A stretch of DNA of 64,000 nt, taken from the NCBI GenBank assembly GCA_963754285.1, contig CAVWFN010000007.1:992001-1056000 (forward strand), read 5' to 3'. Every line of letters starts with the position of its first letter. The stretch's first letter is position 1. Under the pieces are notes generated by a model. It did no database searches. It was not told the DNA's origin and saw only the letters and a program-made list of their open reading frames with translations. Position numbers and translations under genes: made by a program. The DNA comes from RYN-133 sp963754285. Its GTDB lineage: Bacteria > Actinomycetota > Actinomycetes > Mycobacteriales > Jatrophihabitantaceae. Below are positions 24,699 to 33,527 of this stretch, piece after piece.

Positions 24699-26102
24699 GT
24701 GAGTTCGCCCGCTGACCTGATCCCCGTGCCCGAGGCGGCGCAGGCGCTGGGCGCTGCCTTCGCCGGTGCCGGCCACGAGCTGCACCTGGTCGGCGGAACC
24801 GTCCGCGATGCGTTGATGGGACGCGCGCCCGAGGACCTCGACTTCGCCACCGATGCCCGTCCGGAGCGCACTCTTGAGCTCATCACGCCGCTCGCGTCGG
24901 CGACATGGACGACCGGTGCGGACTTCGGGACGATCGGGGCCCGAATCGCCGGCGTGATGTGCGAGGTCACGACCTACCGGGCCGACCGCTACGACCGCGT
25001 GTCGCGCAACCCGATCGTCCAGTTCGGCGATTCGCTGGAAGACGATCTGCGTCGGCGCGACTTCACCATCAACGCGATGGCGCTGTCGGTGACCGGCGAG
25101 CGCAGCTTCGCCGATCCGTTCGGCGGCCTGGGCGACCTGGTCAAGTACGTGTTGCGGACGCCGGCGAGTCCGGAGGAGTCGTTCGCCGACGACCCCTTGA
25201 GGATGCTGCGGGCGGCCCGCTTCGTCGCCACGCTGGGCATGCTGCCGACCGCGGAGCTGGTCGCAGCGATGACCGAGCTGGCGCCTCAGCTCGCCCGGAT
25301 CACGGCCGAGCGGGTGCAGGTCGAGCTCTCGAAGCTGCTGCTCGGTCCTGACCCACGCACCGGCCTCGAGTTGCTCGTGGACACCGGCCTGGCCGACATC
25401 GTGTTGCCCGAGCTTCCTGCGCTGCGGATGGCGCACGACGAGCACGGTCAGCACAAGGACGTGTACGCCCACACGTTGCAGGTGCTCGAACAGGCCATGG
25501 ATCTCGAGGACGACGGTCCTGACCTGGTCCTGCGGATGGCGGCGGTCCTGCACGACATCGGCAAGCCGGCGACACGAGAGTTCCAGCCGGGCGGACGGGT
25601 CAGCTTCCACCACCACGAGGTCGTCGGCCGCACGATGGCGCGCACCCGGCTGCGCGAGCTGCGCTACAGCAAGCAGTTCATCGAGGACGTCACACGACTG
25701 GTGTTCTTGCACCTGCGCTTCTACGGCTACCGCGACGGCGACTGGACCGATTCCGCCGTGCGCCGCTATGTCGTCGACGCCGGCCCGCTGCTGCCGCGGC
25801 TGCACAAGCTCGTCCGCTCCGACTGCACGACCCGCAACAAGCGCAAGGCGGCAATGCTGTCTGCCGCCTACGACTCGCTGGAGCACCGCATCGAAGAGCT
25901 ACAGGAGCAGGAGCAGCTCGACGCGATCCGTCCCGACCTCGACGGCAACGAGATCATGAAGATCCTGGGCATCGGGCCTGGTCCGGAGGTCGGACATGCG
26001 TGGGAGTTCCTGAAGCAGCTGCGCATGGACCGCGGGCCGCTCGATCACGACCAGGCGGTCGAGGAGCTCAAACGCTGGTGGGCTGAGCAGCACGACGACT
26101 GA
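24699..26102 (+). CDS. CCA tRNA nucleotidyltransferase / poly(A) polymerase family (PcnA)
   Basis: Class II nucleotidyltransferase with an HD domain, expected to repair or add CCA at tRNA 3' ends. The polymerase core has LVGGTVRDALMG then EDLDFATDARPE (metal-binding DxD), RRDFTINAMA and DPLRMLRAARF. The HD part shows VLHDIGKPATRE and FHHHEVVG. It aligns along its length with M. tuberculosis Rv3907c. The GTG at 24699 (467 residues) is preferred because a -10-like TACGCT ends eight bases before it; an in-frame ATG at 24672 would add nine poorly conserved residues. The 3' end overlaps the convergent MFS gene by 35 bases. Confidence 0.93.
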   Translation: MSSPADLIPVPEAAQALGAAFAGAGHELHLVGGTVRDALMGRAPEDLDFATDARPERTLELITPLASATWTTGADFGTIGARIAGVMCEVTTYRADRYDRVSRNPIVQFGDSLEDDLRRRDFTINAMALSVTGERSFADPFGGLGDLVKYVLRTPASPEESFADDPLRMLRAARFVATLGMLPTAELVAAMTELAPQLARITAERVQVELSKLLLGPDPRTGLELLVDTGLADIVLPELPALRMAHDEHGQHKDVYAHTLQVLEQAMDLEDDGPDLVLRMAAVLHDIGKPATREFQPGGRVSFHHHEVVGRTMARTRLRELRYSKQFIEDVTRLVFLHLRFYGYRDGDWTDSAVRRYVVDAGPLLPRLHKLVRSDCTTRNKRKAAMLSAAYDSLEHRIEELQEQEQLDAIRPDLDGNEIMKILGIGPGPEVGHAWEFLKQLRMDRGPLDHDQAVEELKRWWAEQHDD

Positions 26103-27417
26103 GTGCAGGACGCGGACCTGCCAGCCGCAGATAGCCGGCTGCGGTTGCCAGGTAAGCCACGCCGATCACGACGACCGACACCGGCGAGTGACCGTCCGCC
26201 GGCAGGATCAGCGCGACCATCACCGCCGCAGTCACCAGGGCGAGGTTGAACAACATGTCGTACAGCGCGAAAACGCGGCCGCGGTACTCGTCGGCAACGC
26301 TGCGCTGAACGATCGTGTCCACGCAGATCTTGAGGCCCTGGGCGCAGAAGCCGAGCAACAACGCGCCGCTCAGATAGAGGGGTAGCCGGTAGGGGAGCAC
26401 CAGGGTGAACTGCACCACGCCCGCACCGACGAGCATCGCAGTGCACCACCGCGCCACACCGATGTGCCGCGAGGCCGACGGCGTCACCAGCGCGGCGAGC
26501 CCCGATCCGGCGGCGACCACGATGACGAGCTGGGCCAGCCCGGCCAGGCCCGTGCGCAGCAGTCCTTCGGCGGCGAACCGGTTGCGGTACAGCAGCACGG
26601 TGCACACCGCGAACAACCCGTAACACAGGCGGTGCACCCCGATCGCGCCGAGCGCCAGGAATGCCGGGCGGCGGGTTCGCAGGTGCCTGAGCCCGTCGGC
26701 GAGTCCGCGGGCGATCTCACGGGTGCTCTCACGGTGCGCGCGCTGTGCCTCGTCCGGCCCGAGCGCACCGCGGTCGAACCCGCGCGCCGGCCACGCGGCC
26801 AGGAGGTAGGGCACCGCGGCGGCAGCCGCGATCACCGCATAGGAACCGGTGGACGCTCCGCCGAGTATCGAGCGCAGCCCGACGGCTGCCGCGCCACCGG
26901 CGGTGGTGGCCAGCGCGCCGAAGGTGGTCGACACGGAGTTGGCGGTGATGAGCTCGTCGTGACCGACGACGTGGGGCAACGCTGCCGACAGCGCGGAGAG
27001 GAAGAACCGGCTGATCGACACGACGACGAGGGCGCTGGCGTAGAAGGGGATGCCGTGCAGGCCGGTCGCGACCTCGACGCCGATCGCGATCACGGCAAGC
27101 GCACGGAGCACGCTCGTCCAGACGAGCACACGCTGGCGCCACCATCGATCGAGCAGCACGCCGGCGAACGGCCCGATCACCGAGTAAGGCAGCAGCAGCA
27201 CGGCGAACCCGGCCGCGACGTCGGCGGCATGTGCTTGGCGCTCGGGGTTGAACAGCACTGCGCCGGCCAGGCTGAGCTGGAACACCCCGTCGGCGAACTG
27301 GGCACCAAGCCGCACGCCGAACAGTCGGCGGAACCCGCCCGAGCGCAGCGCGGCGCGCAGATGATGTCGCCGGCGCAGCGCGGCTGCCGCCTCGTCCCCA
27401 TCCGTGCCGGTGGCCAC
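26068..27417 (-). CDS. Major facilitator superfamily transporter
   Basis: Twelve-helix proton-coupled transporter, probably an exporter; the substrate is unknown. It has 449 residues. Hydrophobic helices begin near residue 22 (FRRLFGVRLGAQFADGVFQL) and continue to ADGHSPVSVVVIGVAYLATAAGYLRL near the end. A motif-A-like PFAGVLLDRWWRQRVL follows helix 2. The start at GTG 27417 is chosen because TAGGGT ends eight bases upstream and the open frame beyond it is not MFS-like. It is divergent from yqgE and convergent with pcnA, overlapping its last codons. Confidence 0.85.
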   Translation of the reverse strand: MATGTDGDEAAAALRRRHHLRAALRSGGFRRLFGVRLGAQFADGVFQLSLAGAVLFNPERQAHAADVAAGFAVLLLPYSVIGPFAGVLLDRWWRQRVLVWTSVLRALAVIAIGVEVATGLHGIPFYASALVVVSISRFFLSALSAALPHVVGHDELITANSVSTTFGALATTAGGAAAVGLRSILGGASTGSYAVIAAAAAVPYLLAAWPARGFDRGALGPDEAQRAHRESTREIARGLADGLRHLRTRRPAFLALGAIGVHRLCYGLFAVCTVLLYRNRFAAEGLLRTGLAGLAQLVIVVAAGSGLAALVTPSASRHIGVARWCTAMLVGAGVVQFTLVLPYRLPLYLSGALLLGFCAQGLKICVDTIVQRSVADEYRGRVFALYDMLFNLALVTAAVMVALILPADGHSPVSVVVIGVAYLATAAGYLRLAGPRPALSRRAAQPTSV

Positions 27418-27531
27418 GTCTGCAGACCCTAGGCGGGGTCCTCGCGGAATCGCCACGCCGTCCAGGCGATTTCGTGGGTGCTCAGCCGGGTGCGCTGGTG
27501 TCGACGCTGTGCCGCCCGCCAAGATGGTCAC

Positions 27532-28104
27532 GTGACGAGCTGGGCCGATCTCGGTGGGCTGGAGCCGATGGGCGGCCGGCTGCTGGTGGCGACCCCGTTG
27601 CTCAGCGATCCGCACTTCACCCGCACCGTGGTCTACCTGCTCGAGCACGACGGCGGCGGGACAGTGGGCGTCGTGCTCAACCGGCCCAGCCACACCCCGG
27701 TCGGGCAGGTCCTGCCGAGTTGGCAGGACGCGGTGAGCGGTCCGTCCGTGGTGTTCAACGGCGGACCGGTGCAACCGGACGGCGCGCTGTGTCTCGGCCA
27801 GCTCGCGACCGATGGCCCGGGAGTGCGCGCGGTCGTCGACGGCGTCGCGACCGTCGACCTGGACGGCGATGTCACGGTGATCACCGGTCTCACCCATCGA
27901 CTCCGCGTGTTCGCCGGCCATTCCGGGTGGGCGCCGGATCAGCTCGACGACGAGATCGCCGAGGGTGCCTGGTGGGTCGTGCCCGGCAGCCCGCGCGACC
28001 TGTTCAGTGACGATCCCCGCCCGCTGTGGACGCGGGTGCTGCGTCGTCAGCCGCCGCCGCTGTCGATCGTGTCGACCTATCCGCCCGACCCGCTGCTCAA
28101 TTGA
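27532..28104 (+). CDS. YqgE/AlgH family protein (DUF179, UPF0301)
   Basis: 190-residue conserved protein of unknown biochemical role; relatives are linked to transcriptional or redox control in proteobacteria. The family pattern is complete: GRLLVATPLLSDPHFTRTVVYL, GTVGVVLNRPS, FNGGPVQPDGALCL, FAGHSGWAPDQLDDEI and WWVVPG. The GTG at 27532 gives the normal family length; the frame extends 18 codons upstream without conservation. The stop codon overlaps the ATG of the downstream DNA methyltransferase (TGATG at 28102-28106), so the two are translationally coupled. Confidence 0.92.
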   Translation: MTSWADLGGLEPMGGRLLVATPLLSDPHFTRTVVYLLEHDGGGTVGVVLNRPSHTPVGQVLPSWQDAVSGPSVVFNGGPVQPDGALCLGQLATDGPGVRAVVDGVATVDLDGDVTVITGLTHRLRVFAGHSGWAPDQLDDEIAEGAWWVVPGSPRDLFSDDPRPLWTRVLRRQPPPLSIVSTYPPDPLLN

Positions 28105-28952
28105 TGGTGACTCTGGGCGATCGCGATCTGGTCATCGCCGGCGACAACCTCGCTGTGCTCCCGTCGTTGCCGGACGGTGCGTTCACGCTGATCTATCTCG
28201 ATCCGCCGTTCAACACCGGACGCGCGCAGGTGCGCCGTTCGCTCACGATGCGTCGCTCGGCAACCGGGACGCGCGTCGGCTTCGGCGGCCACACCTACGA
28301 GACGCTGCGCGGTCAGGTCACCGCCTACGACGACGCGTTCGCCGACTACTGGGCGTTTCTCGAACCGCGCCTGGAACACGCATGGCGCCTGCTCGCCGAC
28401 GACGGCACCTTGTACCTGCACCTCGACTATCGCGAGGTGCACTACGCGAAGGTGCTGCTCGACGCGCTGTTCGGACGCGACTGCTTCTTGAACGAGATCG
28501 TGTGGGCCTACGACTACGGCGCGCGGACGAAGCGCAAATGGCCCGCCAAACACGACACGATCCTGGTGTATGTGAAGAATCCGGCGGCCTACCACTTCGA
28601 TGCCGAAGCAGTCGATCGTGAGCCGTACATGGCTCCCGGGCTGGTCGGTGCCGAGAAGGCGGCGCGCGGCAAGCTGCCCACCGACGTGTGGTGGCACACG
28701 ATCGTGTCGCCGACCGGCAAGGAGAAGACCGGTTATCCCACGCAGAAACCCGAGGGCGTGCTGCGGCGCATCGTGCTCGCGTCGTCACGTCCCGGCGACT
28801 GGGTGCTCGACTTCTTCGCCGGCAGCGGCACATTGGGCGCGGTCGCCCGAAGCACCGGTCGCCGCTACGTGCTGGTCGACGACAACCCGGAGGCGATCGC
28901 CGTGATGCGCCGCCGCCTCGGCAGCGACGGTGTCGATTTCAGCTCTGGCTGA
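28104..28952 (+). CDS. Orphan DNA methyltransferase, beta-class (N4-cytosine/N6-adenine)
   Basis: Amino-methyltransferase that modifies adenine-N6 or cytosine-N4 in DNA. It has 282 residues. The motif order is catalytic IV first (LIYLDPPFNTG, residues 30-39), then a target-recognition region, then SAM-binding motif I near the end (DFFAGSGTLGAV, about 236-247), which defines the beta class. YPTQKPEGVLRRIV just before motif I is also typical. No restriction endonuclease, specificity subunit or Vsr gene lies nearby, so it acts alone. It starts inside the yqgE stop codon, linking it to a housekeeping gene rather than a mobile element. The recognition sequence cannot be read from the protein. Confidence 0.88.
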   Translation: MVTLGDRDLVIAGDNLAVLPSLPDGAFTLIYLDPPFNTGRAQVRRSLTMRRSATGTRVGFGGHTYETLRGQVTAYDDAFADYWAFLEPRLEHAWRLLADDGTLYLHLDYREVHYAKVLLDALFGRDCFLNEIVWAYDYGARTKRKWPAKHDTILVYVKNPAAYHFDAEAVDREPYMAPGLVGAEKAARGKLPTDVWWHTIVSPTGKEKTGYPTQKPEGVLRRIVLASSRPGDWVLDFFAGSGTLGAVARSTGRRYVLVDDNPEAIAVMRRRLGSDGVDFSSG

Positions 28953-29307
28953 CGCAGTACGCGCCGGCACCCGCGAACGCTGCGGACGTCGCCGCGCCCA
29001 TGACCCGTGAGCGCAATGCCACATCCGGACCGGCGTTGGCGATGATCAGCGTGTCCATGACGCTCATCGCGGTGCCTACGGCCAGCAGGGTCTTGTAATT
29101 GCCACTGCCGCGGCTGAGCAGACCGATCGCGCCGATCGCCGCAGTGCGGCTACCCCACAGCCGCGACATCGCGGTGAGGTTGCCGTCGCCCTTGAGCCCG
29201 TAGATGCCCTGGAACAGCCGCGGCGCCAGTACGGCTAGCGCACCGAAACCGACAGCACCGTAGTTGATCCCGTCAGTCAGCTGATCGACCTGCGATTTGC
29301 CCGACAT
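28939..29307 (-). CDS. Small membrane protein, DUF4267-like
   Basis: 122 residues, function unknown. Hydrophobic stretches at about 17-35, 55-75 and 98-120 suggest three or four membrane helices. The segments YGAVGFGALAVLAPRLFQG and MSRLWGSRTAAIGAIGLLS look like the DUF4267 family, which is common in actinobacteria. The ATG at 29307 is preceded by GGGAGG at 5-6 bases spacing, preferred over an upstream ATG at 29337. The last codons overlap the methyltransferase gene on the other strand by 14 bases. Confidence 0.7.
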   Translation of the reverse strand: MSGKSQVDQLTDGINYGAVGFGALAVLAPRLFQGIYGLKGDGNLTAMSRLWGSRTAAIGAIGLLSRGSGNYKTLLAVGTAMSVMDTLIIANAGPDVALRSRVMGAATSAAFAGAGAYCVSQS

Positions 29308-29378
29308 GTGTCCTCCCTGATCGCCATGCGTGGCCACACCGTAGAGCGTGGGTACCGATCACGTCGATAGTGCGAACC

Positions 29379-30467
29379 TCAGGTCAGCGCGGCGCGCAGC
29401 CGAGCCGCTGCCTCCTCGGGCGCGATGTCGTTGATCCAGACCGCTGCGCCGGATTCGGATCCCGCGAGGTATTTCAACTTCCCTTCGGCGCGGCGGATCG
29501 TGAAGATCTCGGCGCCGAGATGCCATGCCTCGCGTGATTGCCGCGCCGGGGCTTGCTGCCATCCGGCGATGTACGGCGTCGGAGTGTCGAACAGTCCGTC
29601 GAAGGCACGCAGCGTGGCCAGGTAGATCTGCGCGAGATCTTTGCGCTCGACGTCGTCCAGCGCGGGCAGATCGGGCAGATGCCGGCGCGGCACGATGCGT
29701 ACCTCGTACGGCCAGCGTGCGGCGAACGGTACGTAGGCCACCCACGACTCCGACTCGGTGACCACGCGCGTGCCGTCGTCGACCTCGGCCCCGAGCAGGT
29801 CGCACTGCAGGCAGCCGCCGGTGCGCTCCCGGTGCCGTTCGAACGCCTCGGCAGTTCGGTAGAACCGGGGCGGCACGAACGGGTAGCCGTAGATCTGACC
29901 GTGCGGGTGGCTCAGGGTTACGCCGATCTCTTCGCCGCGGTTCTCGAAGCAGAACACGTAGTCGATCGAGTCGATCGCGAACAGCGCCGTGGTGCGATCG
30001 ACCCACGCGTCGATGACTGTCTCGACCTGGGCGAGTGGCAGTTGCGAGAACGACGAGTCGTGGTCGCTGCTGAAGCACACGACCTCGCAACGTCCTGCGG
30101 CCGGGCCCGACCGGAACGGCGGCGTGTCCACGAGCGCAACGGTGTCGGCCGAGTGCAGCGAGAAGGACGGGAAGCGGTTCTCGAACACGACGACTTCGTA
30201 GTCCGAGGCCGGCACCTCGGTCTGCTTGCCGTCGCGTGACGGGTCGAGCGGGCACAGGTCGGCCGGCGGCTTGTAGGTGCGGCTTTGCCGGTGCCCGGCG
30301 ATCACCGAGTAGTCACGCATCAGCGGATTCCAGCGCATCTGTGACGTCGTCTCGGCCATCGGCAGATCGTCACGGGTGTCGATTGCACTGCGGTCGCGGC
30401 CGGCTTCGCGGTCGTAGTAGAACAGCTCGCGGCCGTCGGCGAGCGTTATCGCGGTGCGATGCGTCAT
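29379..30467 (-). CDS. galT: Galactose-1-phosphate uridylyltransferase
   Basis: Leloir-pathway enzyme exchanging UMP between UDP-glucose and galactose-1-phosphate. It has 362 residues. The nucleophilic histidine is in LSHPHGQIYGYPFVPPRF, the family's HPH motif; CLQCDLL and the upstream RWNPLMRDYSVIAGHRQSR supply other conserved parts. The ATG at 30467 has GAAGAG close upstream and is preferred to an ATG at 30491. It is divergent from galK, with 23 bases between the two start codons. Confidence 0.95.
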   Translation of the reverse strand: MTHRTAITLADGRELFYYDREAGRDRSAIDTRDDLPMAETTSQMRWNPLMRDYSVIAGHRQSRTYKPPADLCPLDPSRDGKQTEVPASDYEVVVFENRFPSFSLHSADTVALVDTPPFRSGPAAGRCEVVCFSSDHDSSFSQLPLAQVETVIDAWVDRTTALFAIDSIDYVFCFENRGEEIGVTLSHPHGQIYGYPFVPPRFYRTAEAFERHRERTGGCLQCDLLGAEVDDGTRVVTESESWVAYVPFAARWPYEVRIVPRRHLPDLPALDDVERKDLAQIYLATLRAFDGLFDTPTPYIAGWQQAPARQSREAWHLGAEIFTIRRAEGKLKYLAGSESGAAVWINDIAPEEAAARLRAALT

Positions 30468-30490
30468 CTCTTCATCAACCTGATAGAACA

Positions 30491-31588
30491 ATGCCTGTGT
30501 CGGTCGGCTGGTGGGCTCCAGGACGAGTCAACCTGATCGGCGAACACACCGATTACAACGATGGATTCGCCCTGCCGTTCGCCATCGAGTTCGGATGTAC
30601 CGCCACCGTTGACCGACGTGCTGATGAGACCGTATCCATCACGTCCGCGCAGCGCGACGACGCGATCCGGATCGCGCTCGATGACCTCGTGCCGGGCGTC
30701 GGCGAGTGGGCCGCGTACGCAGCTGGGGTCGTGTGGACGCTGCGAGAGCAGGGTGTTGCGGTCGGCGGGGTGGACATACACCTCGACAGCACAGTGCCGA
30801 GCGGATCGGGTCTCTCGTCGTCCGCGGCGCTCGTGTGCTCGGTAACGGGCGCGCTCGACCAGCTGTTCACCGCCGGACTCGATGCAGACGGTGTGCTCGC
30901 AGTGTCGCGCCGTGCCGAGAACGACTATGTCGGCGCGCCCACCGGCGGAATGGACCAGCTCGCCTCGCTGCGCGCGACGGCGGGACATGCGCTGTTCTGT
31001 GACATGCGCACGCTTGCCGTCGAGCAGGTCCCGTTCGATGTCGCTGCCGAGGGGCTCGCGGTGCTCGTGCTCGACAGCGGGGCCGAGCACCGGCATGCCG
31101 ACGGCGAGTACCGAGCGCGGCGCGAGGGATGCGAGCGCGCAGCACGCATTCTCGGTGTCGACGCACTTCGTGACATCACGACCGCGGAGCTCGACGACGT
31201 CCTCGGCAAGCTTCCGGACGACGAGCTGCGTCGCTACGTGCGCCATGTCGTGACCGAGGACGAGCGTGTGCTCGAGACGGTTGCGCTGCTGCGCGCGGGC
31301 CGAATCCGCGACATCGGGCCCGTGCTCGTCGCGTCGCACACGTCGATGCGCGACGACTACCGCATCACCATCCCCGAGATCGACCTCGCCGCCGAGGTTC
31401 TCGTCGCCGCCGGCGCGTACGGTGCGCGCATGACCGGCGGCGGTTTCGGTGGTTGTGTCATCGCGGTGCTCGACGAGGTCGCGGTCGATGCCGCGGTCGA
31501 CGCGGTGCGAATCGCCTACGACAGCGAGGGATTCCGCCCGGCGCGACCGATGGTGGTGCGTCCCGGTCACGGCGCGCACCGTCGCTGA
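30491..31588 (+). CDS. galK: Galactokinase
   Basis: GHMP-family kinase that phosphorylates galactose. It has 365 residues. Signatures are APGRVNLIGEHTDYNDGFALP at the very N-terminus (residues 9-29), the ATP loop VPSGSGLSSSAALVCS, the catalytic-Asp region GAPTGGMDQLAS and the C-terminal MTGGGFGGCVIAV. The ATG at 30491 gives a compact N-terminus that begins only eight residues before the galactose-binding motif. A longer frame upstream runs through galT and is not credible. There is little room for separate galT and galK promoters. Confidence 0.95.
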   Translation: MPVSVGWWAPGRVNLIGEHTDYNDGFALPFAIEFGCTATVDRRADETVSITSAQRDDAIRIALDDLVPGVGEWAAYAAGVVWTLREQGVAVGGVDIHLDSTVPSGSGLSSSAALVCSVTGALDQLFTAGLDADGVLAVSRRAENDYVGAPTGGMDQLASLRATAGHALFCDMRTLAVEQVPFDVAAEGLAVLVLDSGAEHRHADGEYRARREGCERAARILGVDALRDITTAELDDVLGKLPDDELRRYVRHVVTEDERVLETVALLRAGRIRDIGPVLVASHTSMRDDYRITIPEIDLAAEVLVAAGAYGARMTGGGFGGCVIAVLDEVAVDAAVDAVRIAYDSEGFRPARPMVVRPGHGAHRR

Positions 31589-31619
31589 GCGCGGTGACCG
31601 GCCGGCGTCCGCATCGTTG

Positions 31620-32549
31620 TCAGCCCTTGGTGCCGCCGAGAGTCAGTCCCGCGACGAACTGACGCTGCAGCGCGAAGTAGATGGCGAGCGTGGGAATGAG
31701 GGTGATCGTCGCCCCGGCGGCGATCAGGTTGTAGTTGCTCAGGAACTGTCCCTGCAGGTTGTTGATCGCCGTTGTGATCGGTAGCCGGTTACCACTGGTG
31801 ATCAGTAGCAGCGGCCAGAAGAACTCGTTGTACACCCAGATGACCTCGAGCGTGCCGAGCGCGGCGAGCGCGGGACGGCACAGCGGCATGATGATCTGCC
31901 GGTACATCCGCCAGACGCCGCAGCCGTCGACGAGCGCTGCCTCGGTCAACTCGGCAGGTAATGCCTTCATGTAGTTGCTCATCACGAAGGTGCAGAACCC
32001 GAGCTGGAAAGCGACGATGATCGCGATGACGCCCCAGTAGGTGTTGAGGATGCTGCCGGAATCGCTGACCGAGTACGGCAGGTGGATGAGCCGGTACATC
32101 TCGAACACCGGTGTCGCGAGCACCTGCGGCGGGAGCAGGTTGCCTGCGGTGAACAGGATCAGCAGGGTGACGTTGAACTTCCAGCTGAACCGGGAGACGG
32201 CGAAGGCCATCAGCGACGCGAGGAACAAGGTGATGAGCACGGTCGGGATGACGATGATCGCGGAGTTCTTCAGCGCCGTCGCGAAACCGCCCTGCGTCCA
32301 GGCGGTCGAGTAATTGCTGAACGTCAGCGAGTGGGCGATGCTGAACGTCCCGTGCTTGTCGGTGTCCGACTTCGGTCGCAGCGAGGTGTAGAGCGTCCAC
32401 ACGAGCGGTATCAGCCACAGCACCGCCATGACGATCAGGAACACGTGAGTTCCGTAGCGCTTGCGGCGTGGGCCGGATCCCGCGGCGCGATGTTCGGGTG
32501 CAGTTGCCAGCGGATCGAGCGATCGGCTACCGGCCAGCGTGTCGGTCAT
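31620..32549 (-). CDS. Sugar ABC transporter permease (MalG/CUT1 type)
   Basis: Inner-membrane subunit of a carbohydrate importer. It has 309 residues and six predicted helices, the first at about 35-55 (GTHVFLIVMAVLWLIPLVWTL). The cytoplasmic EAA loop that docks the ATPase is EAALVDGCGVWRMYRQIIMPLCRPAL at about residues 195-220. It ends FALQRQFVAGLTLGGTKG, the usual MalG-type tail. It overlaps the upstream permease by four bases. No ATP-binding gene follows; it faces galK convergently. Confidence 0.93.
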   Translation of the reverse strand: MTDTLAGSRSLDPLATAPEHRAAGSGPRRKRYGTHVFLIVMAVLWLIPLVWTLYTSLRPKSDTDKHGTFSIAHSLTFSNYSTAWTQGGFATALKNSAIIVIPTVLITLFLASLMAFAVSRFSWKFNVTLLILFTAGNLLPPQVLATPVFEMYRLIHLPYSVSDSGSILNTYWGVIAIIVAFQLGFCTFVMSNYMKALPAELTEAALVDGCGVWRMYRQIIMPLCRPALAALGTLEVIWVYNEFFWPLLLITSGNRLPITTAINNLQGQFLSNYNLIAAGATITLIPTLAIYFALQRQFVAGLTLGGTKG

Positions 32550-33517
32550 GACTGCTTCTCCTTCCCGAACGTACGGATCAGGTACGTGACGATCGGGACG
32601 AGCGACACGACGAGCAGGATCACTGCGATCGCCGAACCGATGCCGATGGCCTGCCCCTCACCGACCAGGTTCTGGATGACCAGGGCGCTGAGCAGTTCGA
32701 GCCCGTTCGTGCCGCCGTTGAAGATCCAGACGATGTCGAAGGCGCGCAACGACTCGATGATCGTCACGACGACGACCACGATGTTGATCGGGCGCATCGC
32801 CGGGAACACGACCCGGAAGAAGATCTGACGCTCGTTAGCACCGTCGATCGCCGCGGCTTCCTTGAGCGCGGGATCAACGCCCTTCAGGCCGGCCAAGTAC
32901 AAGATCATGATGTAGCCGACGTGTTTCCACGTCGCTGCTATCAGCGCGGCCCAGATGTTGATGTTCGGATCGCCGAGCCAGTCGATCGCACCCGGTTGGC
33001 CGAGGCCCTTGCTGTGGTCGAACATGCCCATGACGCCGTCGATCAGCCCCTGGGCGGGGGAGTACATGAGTTCCCAGATGATGCCCGTGAGGGCGAGGGA
33101 GAGCATAACCGGGACGAAGAAGACGGTCTGGTAGATCTTGCTGCCGCGCAGCTTCTGGTCGAGCAGCACCGCGATGAGCAGCCCGAGTGGCGTCCCGATC
33201 ACGCCGAGGAACAGCAGCCACAGGATGTTGTGCCGGACCGCCGGCCAGAACGCCGGGTAATCGTGGATGACGTAGCTGTAGTTCTGCAGCCCGGCGGACT
33301 TGATGTCGCCGAGAGACAGTCCGTTCCACCGGGTGAACGACAACCCCACTGACACGACGGTGGGCAACCAGATCAGCACGAGTTCGACCAGGACGGGAAT
33401 CCCGACCATGAACCCGAGGACGACCTTGTCGCGCCGGTTCAAGCGCTGCAACCGGCGACGCGGCCGCTTCGTGCGCTCGTGCTCGCCGATCGATGCCAGC
33501 GGCAGGTTGTCGCTCAT
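32546..33517 (-). CDS. Sugar ABC transporter permease (MalF/CUT1 type)
   Basis: Partner permease of 323 residues with six helices, starting near residue 32 (VVLGFMVGIPVLVELVLIWL). The EAA loop is EAAAIDGANERQIFFRVVFPAMRPI around 215-240. N-terminal residues 1-30 are cytoplasmic and basic. It overlaps the MalG-type gene by four bases and starts 10 bases after the binding-protein stop, so the three importer genes form one transcript. The transported sugar is not determined; galactose-containing sugars are suggested by galT and galK next door, which is only contextual. Confidence 0.92.
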   Translation of the reverse strand: MSDNLPLASIGEHERTKRPRRRLQRLNRRDKVVLGFMVGIPVLVELVLIWLPTVVSVGLSFTRWNGLSLGDIKSAGLQNYSYVIHDYPAFWPAVRHNILWLLFLGVIGTPLGLLIAVLLDQKLRGSKIYQTVFFVPVMLSLALTGIIWELMYSPAQGLIDGVMGMFDHSKGLGQPGAIDWLGDPNINIWAALIAATWKHVGYIMILYLAGLKGVDPALKEAAAIDGANERQIFFRVVFPAMRPINIVVVVVTIIESLRAFDIVWIFNGGTNGLELLSALVIQNLVGEGQAIGIGSAIAVILLVVSLVPIVTYLIRTFGKEKQS

Positions 33518-33527
33518 CGGTGTGCTC

